Source: Candidatus Woesearchaeota archaeon CG10_big_fil_rev_8_21_14_0_10_45_16
Lineage (GTDB): Archaea > Nanobdellota > Nanobdellia > Woesearchaeales > GW2011-AR9
NCBI GenBank assembly: GCA_002762785.1
Contig: PCXY01000004.1
Coordinates: forward strand, 62,001 to 126,000
DNA: 64,000 nucleotides
Reading direction: 5' to 3'
How positions within the stretch are numbered: position 1 is the first letter of the stretch; each line of letters begins with the position of its first letter. This document shows positions 1 to 9,830 of this stretch, in pieces. Below the pieces are notes generated by a model, which ran no database searches, was not told the origin of the DNA, and was given only the letters and a program-made list of their open reading frames with translations. The translations under genes were made by a program, and so were the position numbers.

Positions 1-3000
1 GAACGTGAATTCAACGCCAGCCAGTACAACCGCGGCGAGTTCATCTATGTTTACAGTCATCTGCAGAACAATCCTGAGGATGATATGGTTACAGCAAACT
101 GTATCCTGAACAGGACGAATCAACGGCAGGATGTTTCCGGTACGTATAATGATTCCAACAACCGGATCAGATGTTCGTACCAATGGCAGTTGAACGATTA
201 TGCAAATAGGACTGGTGTTAATTGGACAGCCCGTGTCAATGCTACAGTTAACATGGAAAATTCGTTTACGAGCGATGCTGATTCGGTGGAAGACACTACT
301 CTCCTATTATACAATGTTATCAAGTTATTTGATTACATTGTTGATGATAATGGAACATTGAAATCAGATATTTTGAGTTTTAATACCGGTAATGAGCCAG
401 ACATCATGTTTACTTTAGCACGATTACAGAACATCCGCGGTGAATTTACGAATCTATTCGATAATGTTTCTACTAATGTAACGTTAAGGAACCCGAATAA
501 TTTCGCTTTCAACACTTCGTTCTTCTACAACGTCACTCCTCCTAACGAGTGGGGTAACTATACTGGGAATAGGTCGCTAGTCGACCAGCGTTGGAACACA
601 GAGAACGCAACCATTGAACTTGTTTCCAGCGACAGTAATAACAATACCTTCATCCAGCAAGACTTTAGTAGGAACAAATCTGGAAAACTGCATTTCCTGG
701 CGGTCAATCTGACCTTTGACGACCCGGCTAATTTTGGCAACCATACCCTCCGGACACAGACTAACAACATTACACTAGAAGCATATGATACTTTTGAGGA
801 CTTGAAGGATAACAATGCGCTGGACGCTTCTTCCGGATTTGTCACCGCCAGCGTTGATTGGATCATGCGAATCTATCTGGATTCTGACCATAGTACCGCA
901 GAATTTACCAACCAATCTACTACTACAATAGGTAGAACCATCTATAACAACACGTTCAACAGATCTGCTTCTATCGGTTGGCGGGATGTTCTGGTCAACA
1001 GTACTGCTGCAGAACTTGATCTTGACGGCTACACCTGGAACAAAATAACTATCCGCGATGAGCCGGGAGAAGATGACAAAGCAGGTATTTTCTTCGTCGA
1101 TGATCTTAAGGTAGTTAATGTTACTGTCAACCAGTCAATATATGATCCGCCGGCCAATGCTCTCTTTGTTATTGATCTGAACTTTTCACAGTTATTTACA
1201 AACCTTGACCCTGCCGATGAACCGTATGATTTTATCAATCTGACCATCTATGAAACAGATAGTGAACTGGCAAGTGTACACGATTATGTCAATGACAGCA
1301 ATCCTGTATTTTTCATTACTAATAATACTGGATTTATCAGGGGAATATTTAACTTATCAACGATCGCTGAAGCAGGTGCTAATTGGACCTTACGGGCGCA
1401 GACCTATAATAATTCTCTCACAACGGCGTTCGATGTCAATGTTGTCTTTAATGCTACTACCTGGTATGCTTATCTGAACAGCAATTCTTCTAAAGCACAG
1501 GTGCAGAGCAGCCTTCATAATAGGGGTGAACAGGTCAATGTTTCTTTTACTATTGCCAACAATCCTGAACAGGATGCGGTTTCAGCAGCACAATTGAATG
1601 ATGACCTTGGTGGAGAAGTTCTTGATCCACAAGGGACGATCTCCGGTGATAACCTGAAGTTTAATTTCACTTGGAAGATTGGTGATGAAGCGAATAGTAC
1701 TGGTATTAACCATACCCCTGTCGCTAATATTACCTTGAACAATCTTAATGCTTCACAAGCGGCAACTGTTGCAGCTGTTTTGTACGATCTCTATAACATT
1801 ACAGTAACCTTTGGCGCGAATGAATATATCGTGACCGATTTTTTCGGAACGACCACTACCATTAAGAATATCAGGCAGGAAGGTCTTTCGGCCCGGAATT
1901 TCACATTGAATTTCACAGATTCAGCAGGTGCTGTACGGTACAACAGAACTCCTCGTACTGATTCCAGCGGAACCTATACCAATGACGGGGAATTGTTAGT
2001 AGTACGGCCATTAGGTGCGTGGGTAACTTTAGCGACTGTTATCTCTGAATTAAATTTTAACAACAGCGGTTCTGATGACGACACAGTCAACGTAATCCTG
2101 CCCGGTCAGGACCCGCTCTTCGGCTATGCACAAGGCCCTTATATCAGAGGCGAAGATTACAGTTATATCTCGGTAAAAGCGATCACTACATCGGGAGAAT
2201 TAGTCTATAACAACTCGGTCTGTCCAGATGCCACCACTTGTATCGCTGATGGAGACATGAAGATCTACGTCTATTATCCCAATAGCAGTTTCTTAATCCA
2301 TGGACATAATCTTACTTTCCAGAATCCGAGTGACTGGATCTATAATTTCAACATGACCAACCTGACGACTATTCCTATCGGCACCTATCGGTTCTACGTT
2401 AATGCTACGACAAACCAGGGAGACCTCTGGGCGGCTGACGGTGTTTTCCAGATATGGGAATGCCGGCCTGGACAAGATGGAACTGATTGCGCTAGTGGAG
2501 GAGGCAGCAGCAGCGGGCTTACTCCCGGTCAGGATGTGATCTTGAATCAGACCAAAAATTTGACTGAACAGCTTCATTACAGGCTGGATACTTCCGGCAC
2601 CTGGTTCCAGGCAAGTGATATTCTTTTGGTTGACGTGTTATTCTTGTCAGATGCAGGAGCAGGAGCAATATCTGGTGCTACCTGTAACCTCTCGCTGATC
2701 GCCTCCAACAGATCATTGATACTGAATAATACCGGGATGGAGGAGGTCTTGATAGCAGGAACATCTCATTACATCTATAATGTTACAAATGTTTCCACAT
2801 TATCGTCCTCAGGGCCACAATCTGGTAAATTTACCGGTCATGTGCGTTGTACCGATAACCAGCTTGTTCCGACGATCCGTTTTGCGCAGGTAGATTTTGA
2901 AGTGCATGACCTGAAAAGAGATATTATTGACGAAATTCAAGCTACGAAAGCAGCATTGGAGAAACTTCTTGACCGGCAGTATGATTTTTCACAGGAAGAA

Positions 3001-3462
3001 ATTTTCTTGATAACGGATGCTATAAACTCGATTGCAAAGATTTCAACAAGGCTTGATTCAGGCGAATTATCTCCTGAAGGAGCAGAGTTAGAATTAGCCA
3101 AGATACGGGATGAGATTGATCCGTATGCGCTGAAAGCTGAGATCATGGATGAATTAGAGGTGACTTTAGAACTATTTGATTCCTTGCCATTGGATGAGTT
3201 GACACTTGAGGAACGGTTGTTGGTCGAAGATTCAAAGAAACAAGTTCAGCGTATCCTGGGATTATTACGGTCAGGGGAAGTTTCGGCTGCTGACGCTCAA
3301 GAACAGTTACGGGTAGTGAAAGAAGCGCTTGGTTCATTGACCGGGCAGGTAACTGGTCCTGCTCCGACATCTTTCCTTAGACCAGCACATTATATTGCTA
3401 TCAGTGTAGTTGCAATCGTGGTAACATCTATTGCAGTATGGAGAAGACGGCGCTATGACTGA
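1..3462 (+). CDS. Large sequon-rich surface protein, 5' end outside window
   Basis: The reading frame is open from base 1, so the ATG at 85 in the ORF track is internal and the gene begins upstream; 1,153 residues are visible. The body is beta-rich and unusually dense in N-x-S/T sequons, suggesting a heavily N-glycosylated exported protein. A short Gly/Ser linker (GGGSSSG) precedes a last Ig-like segment, then a charged helical stalk of about 150 residues, and a C-terminal membrane helix ending in RRRRYD, giving a type I topology with the bulk outside. It is followed by two similar type I proteins and a cytosolic coiled-coil protein, probably one operon. No enzymatic motif was seen. A cell-surface or adhesion role is inferred. 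Confidence 0.75.
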   Translation, partial: EREFNASQYNRGEFIYVYSHLQNNPEDDMVTANCILNRTNQRQDVSGTYNDSNNRIRCSYQWQLNDYANRTGVNWTARVNATVNMENSFTSDADSVEDTTLLLYNVIKLFDYIVDDNGTLKSDILSFNTGNEPDIMFTLARLQNIRGEFTNLFDNVSTNVTLRNPNNFAFNTSFFYNVTPPNEWGNYTGNRSLVDQRWNTENATIELVSSDSNNNTFIQQDFSRNKSGKLHFLAVNLTFDDPANFGNHTLRTQTNNITLEAYDTFEDLKDNNALDASSGFVTASVDWIMRIYLDSDHSTAEFTNQSTTTIGRTIYNNTFNRSASIGWRDVLVNSTAAELDLDGYTWNKITIRDEPGEDDKAGIFFVDDLKVVNVTVNQSIYDPPANALFVIDLNFSQLFTNLDPADEPYDFINLTIYETDSELASVHDYVNDSNPVFFITNNTGFIRGIFNLSTIAEAGANWTLRAQTYNNSLTTAFDVNVVFNATTWYAYLNSNSSKAQVQSSLHNRGEQVNVSFTIANNPEQDAVSAAQLNDDLGGEVLDPQGTISGDNLKFNFTWKIGDEANSTGINHTPVANITLNNLNASQAATVAAVLYDLYNITVTFGANEYIVTDFFGTTTTIKNIRQEGLSARNFTLNFTDSAGAVRYNRTPRTDSSGTYTNDGELLVVRPLGAWVTLATVISELNFNNSGSDDDTVNVILPGQDPLFGYAQGPYIRGEDYSYISVKAITTSGELVYNNSVCPDATTCIADGDMKIYVYYPNSSFLIHGHNLTFQNPSDWIYNFNMTNLTTIPIGTYRFYVNATTNQGDLWAADGVFQIWECRPGQDGTDCASGGGSSSGLTPGQDVILNQTKNLTEQLHYRLDTSGTWFQASDILLVDVLFLSDAGAGAISGATCNLSLIASNRSLILNNTGMEEVLIAGTSHYIYNVTNVSTLSSSGPQSGKFTGHVRCTDNQLVPTIRFAQVDFEVHDLKRDIIDEIQATKAALEKLLDRQYDFSQEEIFLITDAINSIAKISTRLDSGELSPEGAELELAKIRDEIDPYALKAEIMDELEVTLELFDSLPLDELTLEERLLVEDSKKQVQRILGLLRSGEVSAADAQEQLRVVKEALGSLTGQVTGPAPTSFLRPAHYIAISVVAIVVTSIAVWRRRRYD

Positions 3463-3516
3463 TCTGTCATGATAAAAATAGTAAAAGAAAATGATAATGA
3501 GGAATAATAAGAAAGA

Positions 3517-5427
3517 ATGAAGATGAAGATAATGAAGATGAAATTGGTAGTGCTTATACTTGTAGTACTAGTTATAGTTACACAGGTGTATGCAGCCTCT
3601 ACAGCCAGAGCTGATAAGATTAATTACTATCAGACTGCAGAGAATCACACTATTACAATAACTAATGATGAAGGATCTACCACCAGTTATAACTTTACCC
3701 TCCCAACTGGCTGGGCTGCCTTTGCTTCATCAACTTGTTCTGTAAATGCCACAGGAGTCAATTGTAATGGGATTGCGAACGGGGGAACTGCATTAGTCAA
3801 TCTTACTAATCCTACTTCTGATTTCGAATATACGGTAACTACTGTTGACATCCATGGCGGCTCGACAAACGACGTCAAGTTCCTGATGATAAATCCTTCT
3901 GAAATATTTCACACCCTGGTGGAGTACGGTCGCGGTAGAGGCAACTATTTCTTTGATAGTGCTACCAGCGGAAATACATCCGGTTCTGGTGCAACTGGAA
4001 CTGGGACGACGTATCTTCCGAACGGAACAGATTTCGAACTGAACTATCTCCATAAAGTGTTAAATATACGACAGTATTATGGTTTCTCTTCTAGTTTAGG
4101 AGAAAATGCTACCTGGACGTGCGTCTATCCAAATCAAACATCAGTGCGGCAGCATCAGGCGATCAACATCTCCCGAGGGCTCAACTGGACTGTGACATAT
4201 CAGATCGATGAAATAGGTGGTTCCTGGGAGAGAATGGGCTATTTTGGTCAACGATTCGGGAGATCAGAATATCCTACCGGCCAGAATATTACGGTAAATT
4301 GTACAGATCTGAAATATACGCTTACTGCCGCAGGAGGTAATGTGAGTGTTGGTGAAGGTTCGTTTATCCTGCAATTCCGTAGCAGAACTCCTTTTACCGT
4401 CTTTGCTTCCAGCAGTTCCACCATCAACAACGGGACCCAGGAGGTAGAGATAACCTATAATATCAATAATACGGAAATTTATACTGCGGATTCACCGTTC
4501 ATAGAGATACAATCTCCAAAATATGCTACTTTTATCGGCACACGTGGTGAACTTTGGGGTTCCAGCAGGGATCGTTACGTCCTTGAGAGTACTGAAATGT
4601 CTAGCGGAGGGTCGGAGCAGATAACGTTGGTCGCTCGGTTTGATACTTCCACTGTTCCAAGTACAGTCTCCGCTGTTAATCTCTCAAGGGGTGTGAACAT
4701 ACGATTCATCGCTCCGTGGGAAGCTAACGCCTATAACCCGCAGGAATACATCCAGGAAATCCCAGAGGGGAATATAGGCACTACATCATTTAACCTTGGT
4801 GTCCAAACTTCCATCGTGGCAGTGCAGTCGTTATTATCGACGATAAATGAAACCTCCTTTTTCATCAATACGACATCTAATACCCTCGAGAATATCATAA
4901 GATACGTCAATGAAACACGTTGGAATCAGACTACTGCCCAGGACATAATTGATGCTATCATCTCTAATACTTCTTCTATCACCACCAATAATTCTGAGAT
5001 CATGACCCAATTGGAACGTATGCGGGAGTTTGATGAAGAATTGGTATTTTTAGTTACAGACAGTTTCGGGTTACAGGAACAGGCCCGAGAACAGGCTCGT
5101 GCGGGAGATCGTGACGGTGCTCTTGACAGTTTACGCCAGGCTAATGAGAAATTGCGAGAAGCTGCTGACAGGCTGGAGAACTTGGATGCCGGTACTGATC
5201 ATCTCAACTCAGGGTTACTTGGCGTTTCATCTGAGGGAGAGGATGGTGTATTCTGGTTTTGGTTTATGTTTTTCATCATTGTCAGTTGTGTTGTCATCTA
5301 TCTCCTGGTTCTCAAGAGATCTCATCGCAAGCAGCATGAAAATGTTTTTAAGGATTACCAGGAACCAGATACCAAAGTGGAGATGAAACCAAAAAAAAGT
5401 AATTCCTTCCGGGGACCGTTACCATGA
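3517..5427 (+). CDS. Type I surface protein, paralogue of the next gene
   Basis: 636 aa. It has an N-terminal Sec signal (hydrophobic VVLILVVLVIVTQVYA, cleavage near Ala-Ala-Ser), a beta-rich ectodomain with many N-x-S/T sequons, a helical stalk near residues 510-560, one C-terminal membrane helix and a short basic/charged tail. Segments such as VEYGRGRGNY and NCTDLKYTL match LEYGHGDANY and SCNDLTYNF in the downstream protein, so the two are tandem paralogues. Several in-frame Met codons crowd the start (MKMKIMKMK), so the exact initiation codon is uncertain. Its stop overlaps the next start (ATGA), indicating translational coupling. Function is unknown; a surface structural role is inferred. 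Confidence 0.75.
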   Translation: MKMKIMKMKLVVLILVVLVIVTQVYAASTARADKINYYQTAENHTITITNDEGSTTSYNFTLPTGWAAFASSTCSVNATGVNCNGIANGGTALVNLTNPTSDFEYTVTTVDIHGGSTNDVKFLMINPSEIFHTLVEYGRGRGNYFFDSATSGNTSGSGATGTGTTYLPNGTDFELNYLHKVLNIRQYYGFSSSLGENATWTCVYPNQTSVRQHQAINISRGLNWTVTYQIDEIGGSWERMGYFGQRFGRSEYPTGQNITVNCTDLKYTLTAAGGNVSVGEGSFILQFRSRTPFTVFASSSSTINNGTQEVEITYNINNTEIYTADSPFIEIQSPKYATFIGTRGELWGSSRDRYVLESTEMSSGGSEQITLVARFDTSTVPSTVSAVNLSRGVNIRFIAPWEANAYNPQEYIQEIPEGNIGTTSFNLGVQTSIVAVQSLLSTINETSFFINTTSNTLENIIRYVNETRWNQTTAQDIIDAIISNTSSITTNNSEIMTQLERMREFDEELVFLVTDSFGLQEQAREQARAGDRDGALDSLRQANEKLREAADRLENLDAGTDHLNSGLLGVSSEGEDGVFWFWFMFFIIVSCVVIYLLVLKRSHRKQHENVFKDYQEPDTKVEMKPKKSNSFRGPLP

Positions 5428-7904
5428 AGACGGAGACTGTAAAAAAAAGTGTACGATGGAGCATCATTCTATTTTATGTTCTCTTATTTTCTTCTTCTGT
5501 CCTGGCAATCACGTATTATACAGACCAGATGAACTTCCAGCCGGGAGAAGCGCGGAACCATACACAATATATCACGTATACAGGTGATAATCTTACGGTG
5601 GTCGTTCCAGCGCAATTTACAATCATCTCTAACAGTTCGGGATCAACAATCTCAGGTAATAACATCACCTGGGGTTCTGGAGTAAGCAGGGATGTTGACT
5701 ATACTATTGAAAGTCCTGATAATTGTACTGAAAATACTTTCTTCGATTCACAAATCTACCGCAATGATGTTCTGAATGCTTCATTTAGATATGTCTGCAT
5801 TCCCGACTCTAAGATCGTCGATTATAAATTAGAGTACGGGCACGGCGATGCCAATTACCTTTCTGAAGACTACATCTCAAACGAGTCGGTCACCCTCTTC
5901 AACTTAATTCGGGTCTTTAACATAGGGCATTACTTGGATCCAGATGAGAATCCAGTGAATGCAAAGATAAACTGCACTTTCGAAAACCTGCCGGTACGGA
6001 CATTCGGCCGGGTTGACCTGAACCACCATGATGATGTTATAAATGGTGTTTTTACCTGGAGTTCCATCCAGTCTGGATATTGGTTCCGTATTGGAGTTGT
6101 AAGCCAGGATCTTTCAGGAAAAGTTCTCGGCGATTATTATAACGTTTCCTGTAATGACTTAACATATAATTTTACAAATCATCAAGTAAAAGCTTCGTAT
6201 ACCAATAAGACTATCCAAGTCCGTAACACCGCCCCGTTCACCATCTCTGTCACTGAGTTCTCAGACCGTCTGCGTTACGTAATCAATCATACTGAGTTAT
6301 ACTCCCTGGAAGATGTTGACTTCAGATGGAGTGTTGCTGGAACTCATAAGTCTGAATCATACAGAAAGGTTCTTCCTGATGATAGTTTACAGTTTGATGT
6401 CTATCTCAGCGGGAACGATTCTGTTGACTTGGAGATCAATTATGTTCCTAGTTGGTATGCTAACAGCCGAAATCCAATGGTGTATACACAGACGCGAAAT
6501 CAAGGCTATAACATAAGTTCAGCAGCGGCGGCAATCTCTGGGGTAGATGGTTCCTTGATCCGGTCTATCAATAACACGGTCAGCCTTATCAGAAATTCTC
6601 AGACAGCAAACTTTCGGATAGAGATGAGTGATTTTGATGAACTTAACTCTAATAATCTTTACAGAGCTCGTCTCTTGGTGTTTGACTATGAAGGCAAACC
6701 GCAGAATGCAGATTCCTTACCTAACATTACATTATATGATCCGGTGCGTTCAGTGATTGCCAATACGACTATGTCTTTAGATGAGACCGGTGTCTATACA
6801 TATACTAACAACATCACCAACGGTAACACTACGGGCGTTTGGGAGACAATAGTTTCAGCTGTGATTGACGGGACGACGGTCAAGCCGAACGATTACTGGG
6901 AACTGGAAGGCAGTCCCGCAGAAGTAAAGATAAATTCTATCACTGATAATGTTATCACAACCATTATTGCTGATGCAACCATAACTAATGAGGGACAATC
7001 AGGCCAGGAGTATCAATATGAGTATTGCATCGTCGCTGAGCAGGCCAACCAATGCGGCGGTGACGATGATCTGGGCTATGCCTCTGCGGCTAAGTTCATA
7101 AGTCCCGGCGATAGCTTTAACACTGCACTTACTCTGAATGGGATAACGCAGACAGGTCCTCTTTATTTCAAGCTTGTGGTTTACTTCGGCACGGAGAAAA
7201 GCGGTGCCAGTTTATTGTTTACTGCTGTTGCTGCTTCTCCGGCTCCTGCAGCTCCCGGTGCTGGCGGTGGCGGCGGCGGAGGCGGCGGGGCTGCGGCTCC
7301 AAGAGTGATTACCCCTGAAGAGATTCCAGAAGAAGTTATTGAAGTTATTGAGAGGGAAGGAACCCTTGATCTTACTGGTTATCCCATTGCCATCACTGTC
7401 TTCAAACCAGACTTGATGAGGAAAACGTTTCAGATTTCTAATGTAGGTGAAGGTGATTTGACCAACGTGAGGATGAGGATTGAGGGTCTGCCGTCAGGCT
7501 CATATGAAATTGTCAAGGATTATTACTCTTCAGTTCCTCCAAGCGAAAAGAGACCATTCTCAATAGATTTTAGTAATGATTATTTTGATATCGGCACTTA
7601 TGACCTTAAGCTGATTGTCTCCTCGGATCAAGGAACGAAAGAGATAGACGGTGTGTTGATCGTCAGGGAAGAGATTACAGAAAACCCTACGATACAAGAG
7701 CCAGGCCCCGGATCATATCCGCCATACCTTTGGTATCTTCTGATCCCTATGATACTATTTATAATGATCTTTATCATCATAATACATTGTAAGGCCCATT
7801 TGTTCAAGAAGAGACCGACTGATTCCAGAAAGAAATCTCAAAGACCCAGCACAAAAAAAGACTACTGGGAAGAGATTGAAGAGAAAGTAAAAAACATAAA
7901 ATAA
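5424..7904 (+). CDS. Type I surface protein with Gly-rich linker and NEW3-like domain
   Basis: 826 aa, translationally coupled to the previous gene by an ATGA overlap. It has a signal peptide (about residues 1-28), a sequon-rich ectodomain homologous to the upstream protein, Ig-like segments, then a poly-Gly linker encoded by GGC/GGT repeats near 7260-7290. After the linker comes a roughly 100-residue beta domain resembling the NEW3/CARDB type of carbohydrate-associated Ig fold, a membrane helix, and a Lys/Arg-rich cytoplasmic tail. The following gene encodes a Lys-rich coiled coil that could contact these tails from inside, but this is inference. No catalytic motif was seen. Confidence 0.75.
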   Translation: MKTETVKKSVRWSIILFYVLLFSSSVLAITYYTDQMNFQPGEARNHTQYITYTGDNLTVVVPAQFTIISNSSGSTISGNNITWGSGVSRDVDYTIESPDNCTENTFFDSQIYRNDVLNASFRYVCIPDSKIVDYKLEYGHGDANYLSEDYISNESVTLFNLIRVFNIGHYLDPDENPVNAKINCTFENLPVRTFGRVDLNHHDDVINGVFTWSSIQSGYWFRIGVVSQDLSGKVLGDYYNVSCNDLTYNFTNHQVKASYTNKTIQVRNTAPFTISVTEFSDRLRYVINHTELYSLEDVDFRWSVAGTHKSESYRKVLPDDSLQFDVYLSGNDSVDLEINYVPSWYANSRNPMVYTQTRNQGYNISSAAAAISGVDGSLIRSINNTVSLIRNSQTANFRIEMSDFDELNSNNLYRARLLVFDYEGKPQNADSLPNITLYDPVRSVIANTTMSLDETGVYTYTNNITNGNTTGVWETIVSAVIDGTTVKPNDYWELEGSPAEVKINSITDNVITTIIADATITNEGQSGQEYQYEYCIVAEQANQCGGDDDLGYASAAKFISPGDSFNTALTLNGITQTGPLYFKLVVYFGTEKSGASLLFTAVAASPAPAAPGAGGGGGGGGGAAAPRVITPEEIPEEVIEVIEREGTLDLTGYPIAITVFKPDLMRKTFQISNVGEGDLTNVRMRIEGLPSGSYEIVKDYYSSVPPSEKRPFSIDFSNDYFDIGTYDLKLIVSSDQGTKEIDGVLIVREEITENPTIQEPGPGSYPPYLWYLLIPMILFIMIFIIIIHCKAHLFKKRPTDSRKKSQRPSTKKDYWEEIEEKVKNIK

Positions 7905-7914
7905 GGTGATTCAG

Positions 7915-8712
7915 ATGAAAAAGAAACAGAAAAAGACAGTACCAAAATCTCGTCGCAATGAACCGACAGATACTTCATTCAAAAAACTGCTCAAAGGGAT
8001 CGAAAACGAGCTGGTCAATGAGAAAAAACGCATTGACAAGACAGTGTTGAAAGCGAGACAATCTAAGCTCACCGATTCCCTGGAACTGGTCGAAAACCGC
8101 CGCAAGGAGATATCATTCCTTGTCGGAAAATTGCGGAAACTGCATAACAAGATTATGGCCAATGTCCACGCGGCAGAACAACAGATCGCCGTTCTTCATC
8201 CAAAACTAGAAAAAAGCAAGTCAGCGCTTCAAGAGATAGCATCATTAGCAAAAGAAGTTGGGTCGCTTGACAGCTCTGCCCGTGAGATTGATAAAGCCCG
8301 AAAGGAACTTCTCAAGAAAGAGAAAGTCTTACTGTCAAAGATAACCCGTTCATTAAAGAATAACAAGAAGACTCTGAAATCACATGGCATGTCGAGTTTT
8401 ATCTCCTTACAGAAGGTTCTTAATGATAAAGTGGGCAGTTTGCGGAGATCAATGGACGCTTTACGGAATCATCAGCAATCGATATTTAAAGACAAAGCGA
8501 TTCTTCTTGATATCAGGAAGAGACGAGAGAAAGTGGTCAAAGATATCGAAGCCAAGATAAAAGCTCTAGCCATGTCTAAAAAGAAGCTTCTGAAGAAGAA
8601 GAGTATTGTCGACACACAGGTTGAGAAGTTCGAAAAAGAAGCCAGATATCTTGAAAAGAAAAAGTCACAACTTCTCAAAAAGATGAAAAACATCAAAGTG
8701 AAAGCAAACTAA
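7915..8712 (+). CDS. Lys-rich cytosolic coiled-coil protein
   Basis: 265 aa from the ATG at 7915. The ORF track starts at a GTG three codons earlier, but AGGTGAT lies about 5 nt before 7915 and overlaps that GTG, so it is the ribosome-binding site. The protein is almost entirely amphipathic helix with heptad patterns and very rich in Lys, with no signal peptide or membrane segment. It follows the surface-protein gene by a few bases and is probably the last gene of that operon. It may act as a cytoplasmic scaffold under the membrane or bind nucleic acid through its charge; neither can be decided from sequence. Confidence 0.7.
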   Translation: MKKKQKKTVPKSRRNEPTDTSFKKLLKGIENELVNEKKRIDKTVLKARQSKLTDSLELVENRRKEISFLVGKLRKLHNKIMANVHAAEQQIAVLHPKLEKSKSALQEIASLAKEVGSLDSSAREIDKARKELLKKEKVLLSKITRSLKNNKKTLKSHGMSSFISLQKVLNDKVGSLRRSMDALRNHQQSIFKDKAILLDIRKRREKVVKDIEAKIKALAMSKKKLLKKKSIVDTQVEKFEKEARYLEKKKSQLLKKMKNIKVKAN

Positions 8713-8719
8713 TTTAAAA
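8712..8719 (+). promoter_or_regulatory. TATA box for the m5C methyltransferase gene
   Basis: ATTTAAAA is centred 26.5 nt before the ATG at 8742, so the transcript should start at or next to the start codon (leaderless). The same geometry recurs before 12009 (minus), 12604, 41026, 44230, 45693 and 46642. Confidence 0.55.
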
Positions 8720-8741
8720 CAGCTTCTTTTTTCTTCTTTAT

Positions 8742-9686
8742 ATGACAGAACTGGAACCTATACCCACGGAAGTAGAATTCAAGAAGGGGTTTATTGAACG
8801 ATACTCTAGATTAACTGACTGGGAACAGTTTAGGAAATATTCATTATCGTATCTTAGAAGATGTATTCGGATAAACACGATCCGTGGTTCTGTTGCAGAT
8901 GTGAAGAAAAGTATCGAAGCTAAAGGCTGGAAGCTGGTACCCATACCTTGGTGCAAGGAAGGGTTCTGGATCTCCAATCCTGAGAGGAAAGATGTTGGTA
9001 ACCTCTTAGAACATCATCTTGGAAAAGTCTACGTCCAGGAAGCCGCGTCGATGATCCCGCCTTTAGTATTGCAGCCAAAACCGGGTGAAGTCGTCTTGGA
9101 CATGTGCGCGTCTCCCGGCAGCAAGACTACTCAGATGGCGGCGATGATGAACAATGAAGGGCTGCTGGTAGCTAACGATTACAAAGGATTGCGTCTGCAA
9201 TCTTTAGGCATAAATATCCAGAGAAGCGGCATCACCAACTGTATCCTGACCTTGATGCATGGCAAAGGTTTCAAAAACTTTGAGTTTGACAAGATCTTGG
9301 TAGATGCTCCTTGCTCCGGCACGGGAACGATCAGGAAGAGCCTCAAGACCTGCACCATCTGGAATCCCAACATGATCACCAAACTGGCTGGTCAGCAGAA
9401 AGGCCTGCTGGAAAATGCTTTTTTAAATCTTAAGAAAGGCGGTGAATTGGTCTACTCCACCTGTTCGGTCGAACCGGAGGAAGATGAAGGTGTCGTCAGC
9501 ACTTTACTGGAGAAATATGAAAATGCCGACGTGGTGAAAGTCACTCTCCCTGGATTGAAATTGAGTCCGCCGATACTGGAATTCAACGGCAAGAAGTATG
9601 ATCCACGGCTGAAAGATTCGATACGCATCTGGCCGCAGGACAACGATACGGAAGGATTCTTTGTCTGCAAGATCAGGAAGGCTTGA
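8742..9686 (+). CDS. tRNA/rRNA cytosine-C5 methyltransferase, NOL1/NOP2/Sun family
   Basis: 314 aa. SAM-dependent RNA m5C methyltransferase. The SAM motif DMCASPGSKT lies at residues 120-129. Both cysteines of the family are present: the PCSGTG Cys at 191 and the TCS Cys at 241 in TCSVEPEED. The N-terminal part is short and there is no PUA domain, so it resembles the compact archaeal members rather than NSUN6-like proteins. The substrate (tRNA or 23S rRNA) cannot be told from sequence. Expression looks leaderless. The 3' end overlaps a possible antisense 33-codon ORF by 14 nt. Confidence 0.92.
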   Translation: MTELEPIPTEVEFKKGFIERYSRLTDWEQFRKYSLSYLRRCIRINTIRGSVADVKKSIEAKGWKLVPIPWCKEGFWISNPERKDVGNLLEHHLGKVYVQEAASMIPPLVLQPKPGEVVLDMCASPGSKTTQMAAMMNNEGLLVANDYKGLRLQSLGINIQRSGITNCILTLMHGKGFKNFEFDKILVDAPCSGTGTIRKSLKTCTIWNPNMITKLAGQQKGLLENAFLNLKKGGELVYSTCSVEPEEDEGVVSTLLEKYENADVVKVTLPGLKLSPPILEFNGKKYDPRLKDSIRIWPQDNDTEGFFVCKIRKA

Positions 9687-9774
9687 GGATCTCTACTAGG
9701 TGTTTTACCCGCGCGATGTAGACATAGACCAGGAGAAGATAAGCTCCATATATTGCCATAGCAGTATCGATCAT
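9673..9774 (-). CDS. Possible 33-aa single-span membrane micro-protein
   Basis: Reverse-strand ORF too short for the track, coding MIDTAMAIYGAYLL...EILKPS. One hydrophobic helix (about residues 5-20) is followed by a basic, amphipathic tail. It fills almost the whole space between the methyltransferase and the M29-like gene. The near-symmetric TATA CTTTTTAAG (9800-9808), which serves the plus-strand gene, lies about 30 nt upstream in the minus orientation, so a leaderless minus transcript is plausible. There is no known family. Chance cannot be excluded at this length. Confidence 0.35.
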   Translation of the reverse strand: MIDTAMAIYGAYLLLVYVYIARVKHLVEILKPS

Positions 9775-9830
9775 GAACAGTAGTCTCCACCAGCAAAACC
9801 TTTTTAAGAGAGCTTGGTTCTGGAATGATC

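Noticed and set aside
7255-7300. GGC repeat in the surface gene as a possible regulatory or phase-variable tract
   Set aside because: It is in frame and encodes a poly-Gly linker between domains; interruptions (GGT, GGA) make slippage less likely.
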